A stretch of DNA of 64,000 nucleotides from an uncultured Prevotellaceae bacterium (GTDB lineage: Bacteria > Bacteroidota > Bacteroidia > Bacteroidales > Bacteroidaceae). The notes beneath the pieces were generated by a model, which made no database searches, was not told the origin of the DNA, and saw only the letters and a list, made by a program, of their open reading frames with translations. The stretch lies in NCBI GenBank assembly GCA_902776665.1, contig CACYQZ010000008.1, forward strand, positions 1 to 64,000. Reading direction: 5' to 3'. The translations under genes were made by a program, and so were the position numbers. Of the stretch, positions 41,741 to 53,868 are shown piece after piece (within the stretch, counting starts at the first letter, position 1; each line of letters opens with the position of its first letter).

Positions 41741-42652
41741 TTACGCCCCGAAATCGCCTTTCAGCGTGCGTTTAAGCCGTCTGAGGGCTTTGGCATAGAA
41801 CGAATTGGTGCGTGCATAATACTTTTCGAATGCATTTCGCGCCAATTCGTTTTCTTCGATGGGTTGAATTTTCTCGACTGGCAGCGGTTTCGTCCAGAGA
41901 TTCGAGGCATAGAGGCCGTCGTTGCCGCAATTCGTTCCGCTACCGTCGAACCCCTCGTTCTGCACAAGCGAACGCCCCACGTTCAGCGAGAGAATATCAG
42001 CCAAGAACAGCGACGCATTCCACCGAATCGCCCACGAATTGTTCTTGCCCTCGATTTGTCGGCGCAACATCCGCGTAAACCCGTATTTCCCGTTGAAATC
42101 GAAGCGACGAGTCAGTTTCCGACGCTTCAGTTCGTCGAGCAATTCCTGTCCGTTGGGATTGAAATGCTGCCAAGCACGTCGCCACGTCGCCCAGCCCCAA
42201 CTGCCCGTCCATTTAATCAGGAAAGTGTCGGGAAGCGTCGAATCCTGCGTGAAATCGCAAGCCTGAATATGCCCTACTCGTCCCTCGTTTTTATAGATTT
42301 CCAAAGCATCGTTCATAAATTGCAGAAAATAGGGCGCAAGCACGAGGTCGTCTTCCAAAACGATGACGCGGTCGTAGCGTTCGAGCGTCTGCGTCACGCC
42401 GTCGATAATTGAGCGAGCCAAACCCCAATTTTCATCGCGTTCAACGACGTAAACGGCCTTAAAACCGTCGATGGAGCGCACGAAACGCCGCACCTCGGAA
42501 ACCTCGCTTTTCGAGGTTTCGTCTTTGGCAGCATCCGAAAAAACAAACAACTCGCTTTCGACCGCCAAATCGTTGGCAAGCAAAGACGCCACACACCGCC
42601 GCACGTGCTCGGGGCGGTTATAGACGAAAAGGAGGATGGGGGCAGTGTTCAT
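41741..42652 (-). CDS. Glycosyltransferase (GT2/GNT-I-like)
   Basis: A 303-residue GT-A-fold enzyme: APILLFVYNRPEHVRRCVASLLAN at the start, SELFVFSDAAKDE, RVIVLEDDLVLAPYFLQFMNDAL with the EDD metal motif, and the acceptor-side TGSWGWATWRRAWQHFNPNG that is common in Bacteroidota surface-glycan transferases. Its ATG overlaps the stop of the upstream glycosyltransferase (42649-42652). The sugar and linkage are unknown. It is the last gene of the flippase cluster and its end faces ddh with a 12-nt gap. Confidence 0.9.
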   Translation of the reverse strand: MNTAPILLFVYNRPEHVRRCVASLLANDLAVESELFVFSDAAKDETSKSEVSEVRRFVRSIDGFKAVYVVERDENWGLARSIIDGVTQTLERYDRVIVLEDDLVLAPYFLQFMNDALEIYKNEGRVGHIQACDFTQDSTLPDTFLIKWTGSWGWATWRRAWQHFNPNGQELLDELKRRKLTRRFDFNGKYGFTRMLRRQIEGKNNSWAIRWNASLFLADILSLNVGRSLVQNEGFDGSGTNCGNDGLYASNLWTKPLPVEKIQPIEENELARNAFEKYYARTNSFYAKALRRLKRTLKGDFGA

Positions 42653-43668
42653 ACTTTAGAAAACAATCGTGAGTGAAAATTTTGGATAAAATGAGACCAG
42701 TCATTGTCATTTAAAAACCGTTCGTAGCCATCAATGGGGACCGACTCGTCGCCGTGTTCCTTCAAAACAGATGCCAAATCGTCGAACGTGTCAAATGTAT
42801 AGACCCTCAACTGTGGATTTTTGGCATAATCCTTGAAAGAGCCGACATTGGGGCCGATGACTTTTGCCCCAAATGACAAGGAATCCATTAAAATGCCTGA
42901 ACTGAGAATCGTATCCGAATGATAGGGAACCAACACGAAACGCGATTGACCGACCATTTCGCCGATTTCGTCGAAAGGAAGTCCCTCTGCCCTGTAAATG
43001 ACATGATTTTTTTCCGCCAGCGATTGAATCGTTTTTTTCAATGCCGGATTCGGACAATTGCCCACGATATAGCACGATGGATTCCATTCGCCATTCTGAC
43101 TGAGATATTCAAGAAATTCTTTGACACCTTTGTACGGCGTGATGGTTCCCCAAATGATGAAATCGTATTGTTTCTCGACCACTTTACCACTCAGTCGATT
43201 CTTGGTCGGATGATGCAAAAAGTGAGTCTTTTTCAAGGCATGAGGATATTGTTTTCGTGCGATTCCAATACCTTCTTCTGCATGCGTCACAATCAGGTTT
43301 GACATGTAAGCAATATACTTTCCCATCCATTTTTTTAGTCGGGCATGGTCTGATTGATGTGATTTCTTGTTGTGTAAAACCCAAACGACCTTTTTTCTGA
43401 AAATTTTCAACAAAGCCACATAGAGAATCGCGACCACCGACTGAAGCAACCCATGTTTGTAGTCGGGTATGCTTTCAAACCAATTGAAAACGGTGATGTC
43501 GCCCCAATTTTTGGGAAAGAGAATCGACAGCAACGGATTTCGGCTGGGACGATTGCCGACAACGGCCCAACCAGAGTTTTCGATGGCTTCGACGAAGTCA
43601 TGAATGTACGGATTGGCACGCTCACCTTTTTCGTATGCGATATAGGGATAAATCGTTATTCTGTTCAT
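42649..43668 (-). CDS. Glycosyltransferase (GT4-like)
   Basis: A 339-residue GT-B-type enzyme. Seen: MNRITIYPYIAYEKGERANPYIHDF; KKVVWVLHNKKSHQ; the donor-domain start YDFIIWGTITPYKGVKEFLEYL, ADNEXX-like region replaced by YRAEGLPFDEIGEMVGQSRFVLVPYHSDTILSSGILMDSLSFG in pieces, and GPNVGSFKDY. These follow the order of GT4 enzymes but with low conservation. The ATG at 43668 is preferred to the TTG at 43686. AT-rich compared with neighbours, typical of variable surface-polysaccharide genes. Confidence 0.82.
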   Translation of the reverse strand: MNRITIYPYIAYEKGERANPYIHDFVEAIENSGWAVVGNRPSRNPLLSILFPKNWGDITVFNWFESIPDYKHGLLQSVVAILYVALLKIFRKKVVWVLHNKKSHQSDHARLKKWMGKYIAYMSNLIVTHAEEGIGIARKQYPHALKKTHFLHHPTKNRLSGKVVEKQYDFIIWGTITPYKGVKEFLEYLSQNGEWNPSCYIVGNCPNPALKKTIQSLAEKNHVIYRAEGLPFDEIGEMVGQSRFVLVPYHSDTILSSGILMDSLSFGAKVIGPNVGSFKDYAKNPQLRVYTFDTFDDLASVLKEHGDESVPIDGYERFLNDNDWSHFIQNFHSRLFSKV

Positions 43669-43686
43669 TTTCAGATGGTTAATCAA

Positions 43687-45123
43687 TTAAAACCGTTTTC
43701 TGACAAATTGAAAACTTTCCTCCAAAATCTTCGCATGGGCCAGTTTCAAAACAACGAAATAAAGTGCCGCAGCCATGACAATTCTAACCACCAAGAGAAT
43801 CCAAAGGTTTTCGATGGACGATGTCAGGTAATGCGTGGCGACCATCACGCACAAAGCGATGAAGGCGAACGGAACGGTGTCTTTGAGGAACATCACGAGG
43901 CTGTAGCCTGTCAGCCGCTGCGTGAAATGATGCCAGACGAACACCCACAGGCAAGTCAGCGCGACGAATCCGACCACCATCGTTTGGATTCCATATCGAT
44001 AAAGCACCCACATCAAGGCGATTTGCAAGGCTGCCAACGTGACGGTGCAACCCATATACACACCCGATTTTCCTTTGCTGATAATCACATTGGAAAGCAG
44101 ATAAGAAAGCGGAACCGATGCCCACGAAATGCACAAATATTGCAGCAATTTGGCCGATTCAATCCATTTTTCCGTGATGGCAAGCACAATGAACTCACGC
44201 GCCACCAAGGCCAACCCCAACATCAAGGGGAACGTGACGAAGGCCGTGAAGCGCATCATCTTGCGCAAAACGGTGAGTTGCCGCTCGCGCTCGTCACTCA
44301 ACCCGACCAAAACGGGTTGCGCCACCTGTTGCACCATTCCCTGCACCAGATAGGAACTCTTACTGGCCCACGTGTTGGCCTGCGAATAGGTTCCAGCGAT
44401 TTCCTTCGTGAAAAATTTGCCCAACAGAATGTTCAACACGTTGTTGTTGATGTGAATGGCGATGTTCGTGACGAGCAACTTGCACGAAAAGGGGAACATT
44501 CGCTTCACAGGCTCAAAATCGAGTTCAAAAGTGGGTCGCCAAGGCGAATAATGCCACAACATCAACGTGTTCAGACCGATATAGACAATGCTTTGCGTGG
44601 CGAGCGACCAATATTTGAAGTCCAACCACGCCATCGTCGCACCGACAACACTGGAAACCAGCACCGCGAACATTCCGGCCTTGGCCTGCTGCTTCACTCT
44701 CAAATTCTTGAAAAGCACGGCCGACTGCGCCGTACCCAAAGCCGACAGCGGAATGACGAGGAATGCGTAGCGACAGAGTTTCGTCAGCGCTGGCTCGTGG
44801 TAGAATTCAGCAATCAGCGGCGAAACGAAGAAAAGCAAGGCGTAAAGGGCTGTTCCAACGATGATGTTGAACCAAAACACCGAGTTGTAATCGCGGTGCG
44901 TCGGATTTTTCAGGTTGGTCAAGGCTGCCGTGAAACCACTATTTTGGATTTCTTTGGCGACGAGCGGAAAAATGGCTATCATCGCCATCATTCCATAGTC
45001 GGTCTTCGAGAGCAGACGTGCCAGCACGATGCCAACAACCACTCCAATCAACTGCTGTACGCCATTGTTGGTGAGGCCCCAGAACAGCCCTTTTGCCGTT
45101 TTTTCCTTCAGCGTTTCGCTCAT
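43687..45123 (-). CDS. Polysaccharide flippase (Wzx-like, MATE/MVF superfamily)
   Basis: Moves lipid-linked oligosaccharides across the inner membrane. Seen: about 12-14 hydrophobic segments; the N-terminus KEKTAKGLFWGLTNNGVQQLIGVVVGIVLARLLSKTDYGMMAM in its conserved pieces, including ARLLSKTDYG, and NSGFTAALTNLKN, matching the WzxC/polysaccharide-synthesis family. The length of 478 residues is normal. It lies 13 nt after the GH2 gene and just before the two glycosyltransferases, forming a small surface-glycan cluster. Confidence 0.9.
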   Translation of the reverse strand: MSETLKEKTAKGLFWGLTNNGVQQLIGVVVGIVLARLLSKTDYGMMAMIAIFPLVAKEIQNSGFTAALTNLKNPTHRDYNSVFWFNIIVGTALYALLFFVSPLIAEFYHEPALTKLCRYAFLVIPLSALGTAQSAVLFKNLRVKQQAKAGMFAVLVSSVVGATMAWLDFKYWSLATQSIVYIGLNTLMLWHYSPWRPTFELDFEPVKRMFPFSCKLLVTNIAIHINNNVLNILLGKFFTKEIAGTYSQANTWASKSSYLVQGMVQQVAQPVLVGLSDERERQLTVLRKMMRFTAFVTFPLMLGLALVAREFIVLAITEKWIESAKLLQYLCISWASVPLSYLLSNVIISKGKSGVYMGCTVTLAALQIALMWVLYRYGIQTMVVGFVALTCLWVFVWHHFTQRLTGYSLVMFLKDTVPFAFIALCVMVATHYLTSSIENLWILLVVRIVMAAALYFVVLKLAHAKILEESFQFVRKRF

Positions 45124-45136
45124 TCGCTCCGCCCTT

Positions 45137-48595
<3,459 letters not shown>

Positions 48596-48687
48596 AATCG
48601 ACTATTAAAAATTCTCAATAATGTTAAATTTTCGTAATTCTTGCTATTTTTGCCAATTCCACCCTTCACCATTTCATCATTTCTTAC

Positions 48688-48695
48688 TACCTTTG
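48688..48695 (+). promoter_or_regulatory. -7 element of the rplM operon
   Basis: TACCTTTG, a perfect TAnnTTTG match, about 150 nt before the rplM ATG. The long leader starts just after it. Confidence 0.7.
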
Positions 48696-48702
48696 CAGTC
48701 CG

Positions 48703-48843
48703 ATTATTTGGGGAGGTCTTAGAATCCCCGCGCATGAGGGTGTTAATAGCAATGTCTTTGGCCGGGCATTGTGGTTAGTGAATCGCTCGTGTACATTAAT
48801 AATTAAATTGAAAACGTTTTTGAAGTAAAATTTTAAAATTGAA
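48703..48843 (+). ncRNA. Candidate ribosomal-protein leader RNA before rplM
   Basis: The leader is long for this genome and partly GC-rich. It can form GGGGA (48710-48714)/TCCCC (48725-48729), and CAATG (48750-48754)/CATTG (48767-48771), followed by an AT-rich tail to the ATG. A conserved leader of this kind, bound by L13, has been proposed for Bacteroidia; I cannot confirm that this one fits its model. A 14-codon open frame starting at 48734 (MRVLIAMSLAGHCG) overlaps the structure and may be coincidental. Confidence 0.5.
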
Positions 48844-49311
48844 ATGAACACTTTAAGCTACAAGACTATTTCCGTGACGAAGGAAACAGCCGCAATGAAC
48901 AAAGAGTGGGTGGTCATCGACGCTGCCGACCAAGTTGTTGGTCGCCTGTGCACGAAGGTTGCCAAGCTGCTGCGCGGAAAGTACAAACCCACATTCACCC
49001 CGCACGTCGATTGTGGTGACAACGTAATCATCATCAATGCCGACAAGGTGGTTTTCACCGGCAAGAAAGAGACCGACAAGGTCTATACACGCTACACGGG
49101 CTATCCCGGCGGTCAGCGCTTCAACTCGCCCGCCGAGTTGCGCAAGCACCCCTACGGTTCGGAGCGCATCATCAAGCACGCCGTGAAGGGTATGCTGCCG
49201 AAAGGCCGTCTGGGTCGCCATCTGCTCGACAACCTCTATGTCTATAACGGCACGGAGCATCCGCACGAGGCACAGAAGCCGAAGGCCATCGACATCAATC
49301 TCTATAAGTAA
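48844..49311 (+). CDS. rplM: 50S ribosomal protein L13
   Basis: Early-assembly protein of the large subunit. Seen: NTLSYKTISVTKETAAMNKEWVVIDAADQVVGRL in its conserved parts, GKYKPTFTPHVDCGDNVIIINADKV, KVYTRYTGYPGGQR and the C-terminal MLPKGRLGRHLLDNLYVYNGTEHPH, all characteristic of L13. The start at 48844 includes the short N-terminal extension usual in Bacteroidota. First gene of rplM-rpsI-rpsB-tsf. Confidence 0.97.
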   Translation: MNTLSYKTISVTKETAAMNKEWVVIDAADQVVGRLCTKVAKLLRGKYKPTFTPHVDCGDNVIIINADKVVFTGKKETDKVYTRYTGYPGGQRFNSPAELRKHPYGSERIIKHAVKGMLPKGRLGRHLLDNLYVYNGTEHPHEAQKPKAIDINLYK

Positions 49312-49356
49312 TTGAGGGAGTAAAAAATCAAGTAGTAAAGTAAAAAAACAGATTAT

Positions 49357-49743
49357 ATGGAACAAATCAATGCAGTCGGTCGTCGCAAGAGCTCTGTTGC
49401 TCGTGTCTATCTGACGGAGGGAACCGGCAAAATTGTCATCAACAAGCGTGAGCTGGAGCAGTATTTCCCCTCGGGCATTCTGCAGTACGTTGTGAAGCAG
49501 CCCCTGCAGCTGCTCGGCGTGGAAGGCAAGTACGACATCAAGGTCAACCTCGACGGCGGTGGTTTCACCGGTCAGAGCCAGGCCCTTCGTATGGCCATCG
49601 CACGTGCGCTTGTGAAAATCAATGCCGACGACAAGAAGGCGCTGAAGGCTCAGGGCTTCCTCACCCGCGACTCTCGTGAGGTTGAGCGCAAGAAGCCGGG
49701 TCAGCCCAAGGCACGCCGCCGCTTCCAGTTCAGTAAGCGTTAA
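49357..49743 (+). CDS. rpsI: 30S ribosomal protein S9
   Basis: Small-subunit head protein whose C-terminal tail touches the P-site tRNA. Seen: NAVGRRKSSVARVYLTEGTG, YDIKVNLDGGGFTGQSQALRMAIARAL in its parts, FLTRDSREVERKKPGQPKARRRFQFSKR with the invariant final KR. The length of 128 residues is typical. It follows rplM after 45 nt. Confidence 0.97.
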   Translation: MEQINAVGRRKSSVARVYLTEGTGKIVINKRELEQYFPSGILQYVVKQPLQLLGVEGKYDIKVNLDGGGFTGQSQALRMAIARALVKINADDKKALKAQGFLTRDSREVERKKPGQPKARRRFQFSKR

Positions 49744-49794
49744 TCACTGGACAAGTTTAGCATCTAAACCCTTGAGACTTGAATTGACAACAGG

Positions 49795-49831
49795 CAATTG
49801 TCTAATGGTAAATTGTCAAATTGTCAAATTC
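49795..49831 (+). repeat. ATTGTCAA heptad/octad repeat between rpsI and rpsB
   Basis: ATTGTCTA, ATGGTAA, ATTGTCAA and ATTGTCAA units on the sense strand. A weak hairpin (GTTTA/TAAAC near 49755-49768) precedes it. Confidence 0.75.
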
Positions 49832-49904
49832 CAATTACTCATCGGTTGGATTCTAAGAGAGAATCAAAAAAGAAAGTAAACTAACAAAAAAACAGAAAGA
49901 AACT

Positions 49905-50768
49905 ATGTCAAGAACAAATTTTGACCAACTCCTGCAGGCAGGTTGCCACTTCGGCCACCTCACCCGCAAATGGAACCCCGCCATGGCTCCCTACATCTTC
50001 ATGGAGCGCAACGGCATTCACATCATCGACCTGCACAAGACCGTCGAACGTGTCGATAAGGCAGCAGAAGCACTCAAGCAAATCGCCAAGTCGGGCAAGC
50101 GCATCCTCTTCGTAGCCACGAAGAAGCAGGCCAAGGACATCGTCGCCGAGAAAGCCATCTCGGTCGGTATGCCCTACGTCATCGAGCGCTGGCCGGGCGG
50201 AATGCTCACCAACTTCCCCACCATCCGCAAGGCAGTGAAGAAGATGGCCAACATCGACAAACTCATGGAAGACGGCACCTTCGCCAACTTGTCGAAGCGC
50301 GAACTGCTGCAGATCACCCGTCAGCGTGCGAAACTCGAGAAGAACCTCGGTTCCATCGCCGACCTGACCCGTCTGCCCAGCGCATTGTTCGTGGTTGATG
50401 TGATGAAAGAGCACATCGCCGTGCGCGAGGCCAACCGCCTCGGCATCCCCGTGTTTGCCATGGTCGATACCAACAGCAACCCCAACAACATCGACTTCGT
50501 GATTCCCGCCAACGACGACGCGAAGGATTCCGTCGATGTGATTCTGAGTGCTTGCTGCCAGGCCATCGCCGAAGGTATCGAGGAGCGCAAGGCCGAGAAA
50601 GCCGACGAGAAAGCCGCAGCCGAGCAAGCTGAAGAAGCAGCCGAGATGAAGCCGCGCCGTCAGCGTCGCAACCGCAAGGACGAAGCCGCTCCCGCCACCG
50701 AGGAAGTCGCCGAAGCACCCGCTGAAGAGGCTCCCGAAGCAGAGGAAGAAGCACCTGCCGCAGAGTGA
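49905..50768 (+). CDS. rpsB: 30S ribosomal protein S2
   Basis: Small-subunit protein needed for S1 binding. Seen: FDQLLQAGCHFGHLTRKWNPAMAPYIF, GIHIIDLHKTVERV, LFVATKKQAKDIVAEKA, ERWPGGMLTNFPTIRKAV and VPVFAMVDTNSNPNNIDFVIPANDDA-type motif (here GIPVFAMVDTNSNPNNIDF). After residue 230 the protein continues with an Ala/Glu/Pro-rich acidic tail of about 50 residues, common in Bacteroidota S2. tsf follows. Confidence 0.97.
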   Translation: MSRTNFDQLLQAGCHFGHLTRKWNPAMAPYIFMERNGIHIIDLHKTVERVDKAAEALKQIAKSGKRILFVATKKQAKDIVAEKAISVGMPYVIERWPGGMLTNFPTIRKAVKKMANIDKLMEDGTFANLSKRELLQITRQRAKLEKNLGSIADLTRLPSALFVVDVMKEHIAVREANRLGIPVFAMVDTNSNPNNIDFVIPANDDAKDSVDVILSACCQAIAEGIEERKAEKADEKAAAEQAEEAAEMKPRRQRRNRKDEAAPATEEVAEAPAEEAPEAEEEAPAAE

Positions 50769-50772
50769 AATA

Positions 50773-50810
50773 AATCGTAAATTGTAAATCTTTAAATTGT
50801 AAATTAGATT
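50773..50810 (+). repeat. ATTGTAA heptad repeat before tsf
   Basis: ATCGTAA, ATTGTAA, ATCTTTAA, ATTGTAA units fill the gap up to the tsf ATG at 50811. Confidence 0.85.
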
Positions 50811-51815
50811 ATGGCTTACCAAGTAAGTATGGAAGATATCAAGAAGCTCCGCACCATGACCGGTGCAGGCCTTGCCGACGTGAAGAAAGCACTGACCGAG
50901 GCCGAGGGAGACTTCGACAAAGCAAAGGACTTGCTGCGCGAGCGCGGACTGGCCATTGCCGCCAAGCGTTCCGACCGCGAGACCTCTAACGGTTGTGTAC
51001 TCGTCAAGGCCGTCGAAGGCTTTGCCGCAATGGTCGCCGTGAAGTGCGAGACCGACTTCGTTGCCAACGGAGCCGACTTCATCGCCATGACACAGGCCAT
51101 CCTCGACGCAGCCATCGCCAACAAGTGCCAAAATATCGACGAAGTGAAGGCTCTCACGCTCGCCGACGGCCAGACCGTTCAGGACACCGTCACACAGCGT
51201 TCGGGCATCACCGGCGAAAAGATGGAACTCGACGGCTACCTCACCCTCACGGGCGACAACATCGAGGTTTATGACCACATGGGCAAGCACACGCTCTGCA
51301 CGATGGTTCAGCTCAACAAGCAGAACGTCGATGCCGGCCACAAGCTCGCCATGCAGGTCGCAGCCATGAAGCCCGTCGCACTCAACGCCGAGAGCGTCGA
51401 GCAGAAGGTGCTTGACGAAGAATACAAGACCGCCGTCGAGAAGACCAAGCTCGAGCAGGTCGAGAAATTCGTCGAAATGAAGCTTAAGAAGGCAGGTCTG
51501 AACCCCAACCTCGTCGATTCCGAAGACCACATCGAGTCGAACATGGCGAAAGGTTGGCTCACGCAAGAGCAGGCCGACGAAGCCCGCAAGATCATCGCCG
51601 ACGCGAAGGTCGAGGGTGAAGCCCAGCTGAAGATGCCGATGATTGAAGGCATTGCCAAGGGTCGCGTGCAGAAGTTCCTCAAGGAAAACTGTCTCGTCGA
51701 TCAGGAATTCCAGTTCGGCGACGGCGACAAGGCCACTGTAGCCCAGTGGCTCGCCCAGCAGGACAAGGAACTTCAAATCGTCGCCTTCAAGCGCTTCACG
51801 CTTGTAGCAGAGTAA
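50811..51815 (+). CDS. tsf: Elongation factor Ts
   Basis: Nucleotide exchange factor for EF-Tu. Seen: the UBA-like N-terminus SMEDIKKLRTMTGAGLADVKKALTEAEGDFDKA in its parts, the TDFVANGADF core signature (KCETDFVAN), and EVQF-like C-terminal domain with DAEAEGEAQLK-type helix. The length of 334 residues is longer than in E. coli but usual for Bacteroidota, where two dimerisation subdomains are expanded. Last gene of the ribosomal operon. Confidence 0.96.
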   Translation: MAYQVSMEDIKKLRTMTGAGLADVKKALTEAEGDFDKAKDLLRERGLAIAAKRSDRETSNGCVLVKAVEGFAAMVAVKCETDFVANGADFIAMTQAILDAAIANKCQNIDEVKALTLADGQTVQDTVTQRSGITGEKMELDGYLTLTGDNIEVYDHMGKHTLCTMVQLNKQNVDAGHKLAMQVAAMKPVALNAESVEQKVLDEEYKTAVEKTKLEQVEKFVEMKLKKAGLNPNLVDSEDHIESNMAKGWLTQEQADEARKIIADAKVEGEAQLKMPMIEGIAKGRVQKFLKENCLVDQEFQFGDGDKATVAQWLAQQDKELQIVAFKRFTLVAE

Positions 51816-51831
51816 GGAATCATTGTTCTGG

Positions 51832-51884
51832 ATACTCTGTACCACGTGTAGTAACTCGTGAGAGAGAACAGCGTGGAGGAGTAT
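51832..51884 (+). ncRNA. Nested hairpin after tsf
   Basis: ATACTC (51832-51837) pairs with GAGTAT (51879-51884), and inside it CCACG (51842-51846) pairs with CGTGG (51872-51876), with a small CTC/GAG hairpin at the tip. This is more elaborate than a terminator, and a separate terminator follows. It may be a processed 3' UTR or a small RNA; function unknown. Confidence 0.4.
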
Positions 51885-51909
51885 AATTTTTCATAATTTT
51901 ATTTGTTGG

Positions 51910-51948
51910 CGTCAGTCGTCCCTGTGAAGAGACGACTGATGTTTTTTT
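51910..51948 (+). terminator. Terminator of the rplM-tsf operon
   Basis: An 11-bp stem (51910-51920 with 51931-51941, one G-U pair) with a 10-nt loop is followed by seven T. Confidence 0.85.
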
Positions 51949-51980
51949 GAGAATATTTTGACGATTTCGCTCTTTTTTCG

Positions 51981-51988
51981 TACCTTTG
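51981..51988 (+). promoter_or_regulatory. -7 element for the arginine deiminase-like gene
   Basis: TACCTTTG, a perfect TAnnTTTG match, 33 nt before the ATG at 52022. Confidence 0.65.
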
Positions 51989-52021
51989 CAATTTGAAACT
52001 AAACAATCAGACTACAAAAAT

Positions 52022-53224
52022 ATGGACCAGAAAAAAAACAACACTTGCGCCACCATCGCCTATCCAAAGGCGGAGTGGTCGCCTGCGTGCGACATTTTGA
52101 TGCACACACCCGGACAGGAATTGTTCGACGGCGTGATTCATCCCTCTGCCGCACTGTTTGAAGACTATTTCGACGTGAACCAAGCGGCTGCCGAGCACCG
52201 GCAGTACATCAGAATGTTGGAGGCCAACGGCATCAAGGTGCACACGGTGAGCAAAATTCTGCACGAGACGGACATCGAGAAACTGCGCACGTTGGCCGAG
52301 AAAATGCTGACTTACGACATCAGCCACATCAACGAGGAGAATCCCGACGCTTCGGAGAACTACCGCCAGTATGTGCTGTCGAAGATGAGCCGCGCCGACC
52401 TGATCAGTTGCATCTTGCGCCAGCCGACGGTGACGCTCTACAAGACTGACCTGAACACGGGCTACGAGGCCGTTTATAGCCTGCGACCGCTCATCAACCT
52501 GTATTTCACGCGCGACCAGAGCATCACCACGCCGCGCGGACACGTGATTTGCAAGATGAATTCGTCGCAGCGGGCACCCGAGACGGAAATCATCGCGTTC
52601 TGCTACGAGCACCTCGGTCAAAAGCCGATTCTTCGCATCACGGGCGACGGCCGATTGGAGGGTGGCGACTACATTCCGGCGGGCGATATGTCGCTCATCG
52701 GCTGTGGTATGCGCACCAACGACGAGGGCATTCGCCAACTGATGGAGGCCGACGCTTTCGGTCACGACACGATTGTTGTCGTTCGCGACCACAAATTCTG
52801 GCAGATGCAGATGCACCTCGACACGTATTTCAACGTCATCGACCGCGACCTTTGCACGATGGTGACGAGCCGACTGAACGCACAGCCGGGGTCGCCGGAG
52901 TTTGTCACGTGTGATGTGTATCGAAGGGAAGGGAAAGGCTCTTACGAGTTGGTGGAGCGCGACCTGTCGTTTGTCGATTTCATTCGCCAGCAGGGCTACG
53001 AAATCATCCCCATCAACCACGATGACGAAATGCACTATGCCAACAACTTCCTGACCATCGGACCGCGCCACATTATGGCGGTCGGACGGCAGTCGATTGA
53101 TTACTACAAGTCGATGGCCGATGCAGGCGTGATGGTGGAGTGGATTCCGCTGGAAAGCCTCATCAACGGCTACGGCGCGGCGCATTGTATGACACAAGTG
53201 TTGAGAAGAGGAGTTGAGGAGTAA
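52022..53224 (+). CDS. Arginine deiminase family protein
   Basis: Guanidino-group-modifying enzyme; the closest fit is arginine deiminase (arginine to citrulline and ammonia). Seen: LINLYFTRDQSI (FTRD motif), GDGRLEGGDYIP (EGGD), DHKFWQMQMHLDTYFNVID (HLD, with the catalytic His), and the C-terminal catalytic Cys in GYGAAHCMTQVLRR. All catalytic positions of the family are present. The ATG at 52022 gives 400 residues; an upstream ORF start lies in the promoter. No ornithine carbamoyltransferase or carbamate kinase gene is nearby, so it is not part of a standard ADI energy pathway operon. The last residues (GVEE) and the leader of the next gene are built from GGAGTTG-type repeats. Confidence 0.87.
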   Translation: MDQKKNNTCATIAYPKAEWSPACDILMHTPGQELFDGVIHPSAALFEDYFDVNQAAAEHRQYIRMLEANGIKVHTVSKILHETDIEKLRTLAEKMLTYDISHINEENPDASENYRQYVLSKMSRADLISCILRQPTVTLYKTDLNTGYEAVYSLRPLINLYFTRDQSITTPRGHVICKMNSSQRAPETEIIAFCYEHLGQKPILRITGDGRLEGGDYIPAGDMSLIGCGMRTNDEGIRQLMEADAFGHDTIVVVRDHKFWQMQMHLDTYFNVIDRDLCTMVTSRLNAQPGSPEFVTCDVYRREGKGSYELVERDLSFVDFIRQQGYEIIPINHDDEMHYANNFLTIGPRHIMAVGRQSIDYYKSMADAGVMVEWIPLESLINGYGAAHCMTQVLRRGVEE

Positions 53225-53229
53225 GGAGT

Positions 53230-53844
53230 ATGAAGATTTTAGCCATTGGAAAGAACTACGCGCTACACAATAAAGAGATGGATGGCGCGTTATATAAGAC
53301 AGCGGAGCCTGTCGTGTTTATGAAACCCGATTCGGCCCTGTTGAAGGACGGAAAGCCGTTTTTCCTGCCCGACCACCTCGGGCGCGTCGATCACGAAGTG
53401 GAAGTCGTGGTGCGCATTTGTCGGCTCGGCAAGAACATCGACGAGCAGTTTGCCCATCGCTATTACGACGCGCTGACCGTGGGCATCGACTTCACGGCAC
53501 GCGACCGCCAGCGTCGGCTGAAAGACAACGGCCATCCGTGGGAAGTGGCGAAGGCCTTCGACGGCAGTGCAGCCATCGGCGAATGGGTCGAAATCGAGGG
53601 AAAGGACATTCAGAACCTGCATTTCCACCTTGACATCAACGGCCAGACCGTGCAGAAGGGTTGGACGGGCGATATGCTCTATCGGGTCGATGAACTCATC
53701 AGTTACGTCAGTCGCTACTTCACCCTGAAAACGGGCGATTTGCTCTACACAGGCACGCCTGCGGGTGTCGGTCCGGTGAAGATTGACGACCATCTGGAAG
53801 GCTGGCTCGAAGACCAGAAACTGCTCGACTTCCGCGTGAAGTGA
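53230..53844 (+). CDS. Fumarylacetoacetate hydrolase family protein
   Basis: A 204-residue FAH-fold enzyme (2-keto-3-deoxy acid hydrolase, acylpyruvase or oxaloacetate decarboxylase type). Seen: LAIGKNYALHNKEM, FMKPDSAL, the metal-binding DHEVEVVVR, GIDFTARDRQRR, AKAFDGSAAIG, and TGTPAGVGPV. Size and motifs match FAHD1-like short members. It begins 5 nt after the deiminase gene and ends 24 nt before porU, so these three are probably one transcript. The physiological substrate cannot be deduced. Confidence 0.9.
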   Translation: MKILAIGKNYALHNKEMDGALYKTAEPVVFMKPDSALLKDGKPFFLPDHLGRVDHEVEVVVRICRLGKNIDEQFAHRYYDALTVGIDFTARDRQRRLKDNGHPWEVAKAFDGSAAIGEWVEIEGKDIQNLHFHLDINGQTVQKGWTGDMLYRVDELISYVSRYFTLKTGDLLYTGTPAGVGPVKIDDHLEGWLEDQKLLDFRVK

Positions 53845-53868
53845 AATTTTAAAGAAAAAAAGTGATTT

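Noticed and set aside
48734-48778. 14-codon open frame in the rplM leader as a leader peptide
   Set aside because: Its codons overlap both hairpin halves of the leader and there is no regulatory codon run; kept only as a remark.
52022-53844. Arginine deiminase energy pathway operon
   Set aside because: Only a deiminase-like gene is present; ornithine carbamoyltransferase, carbamate kinase and an antiporter are missing nearby.
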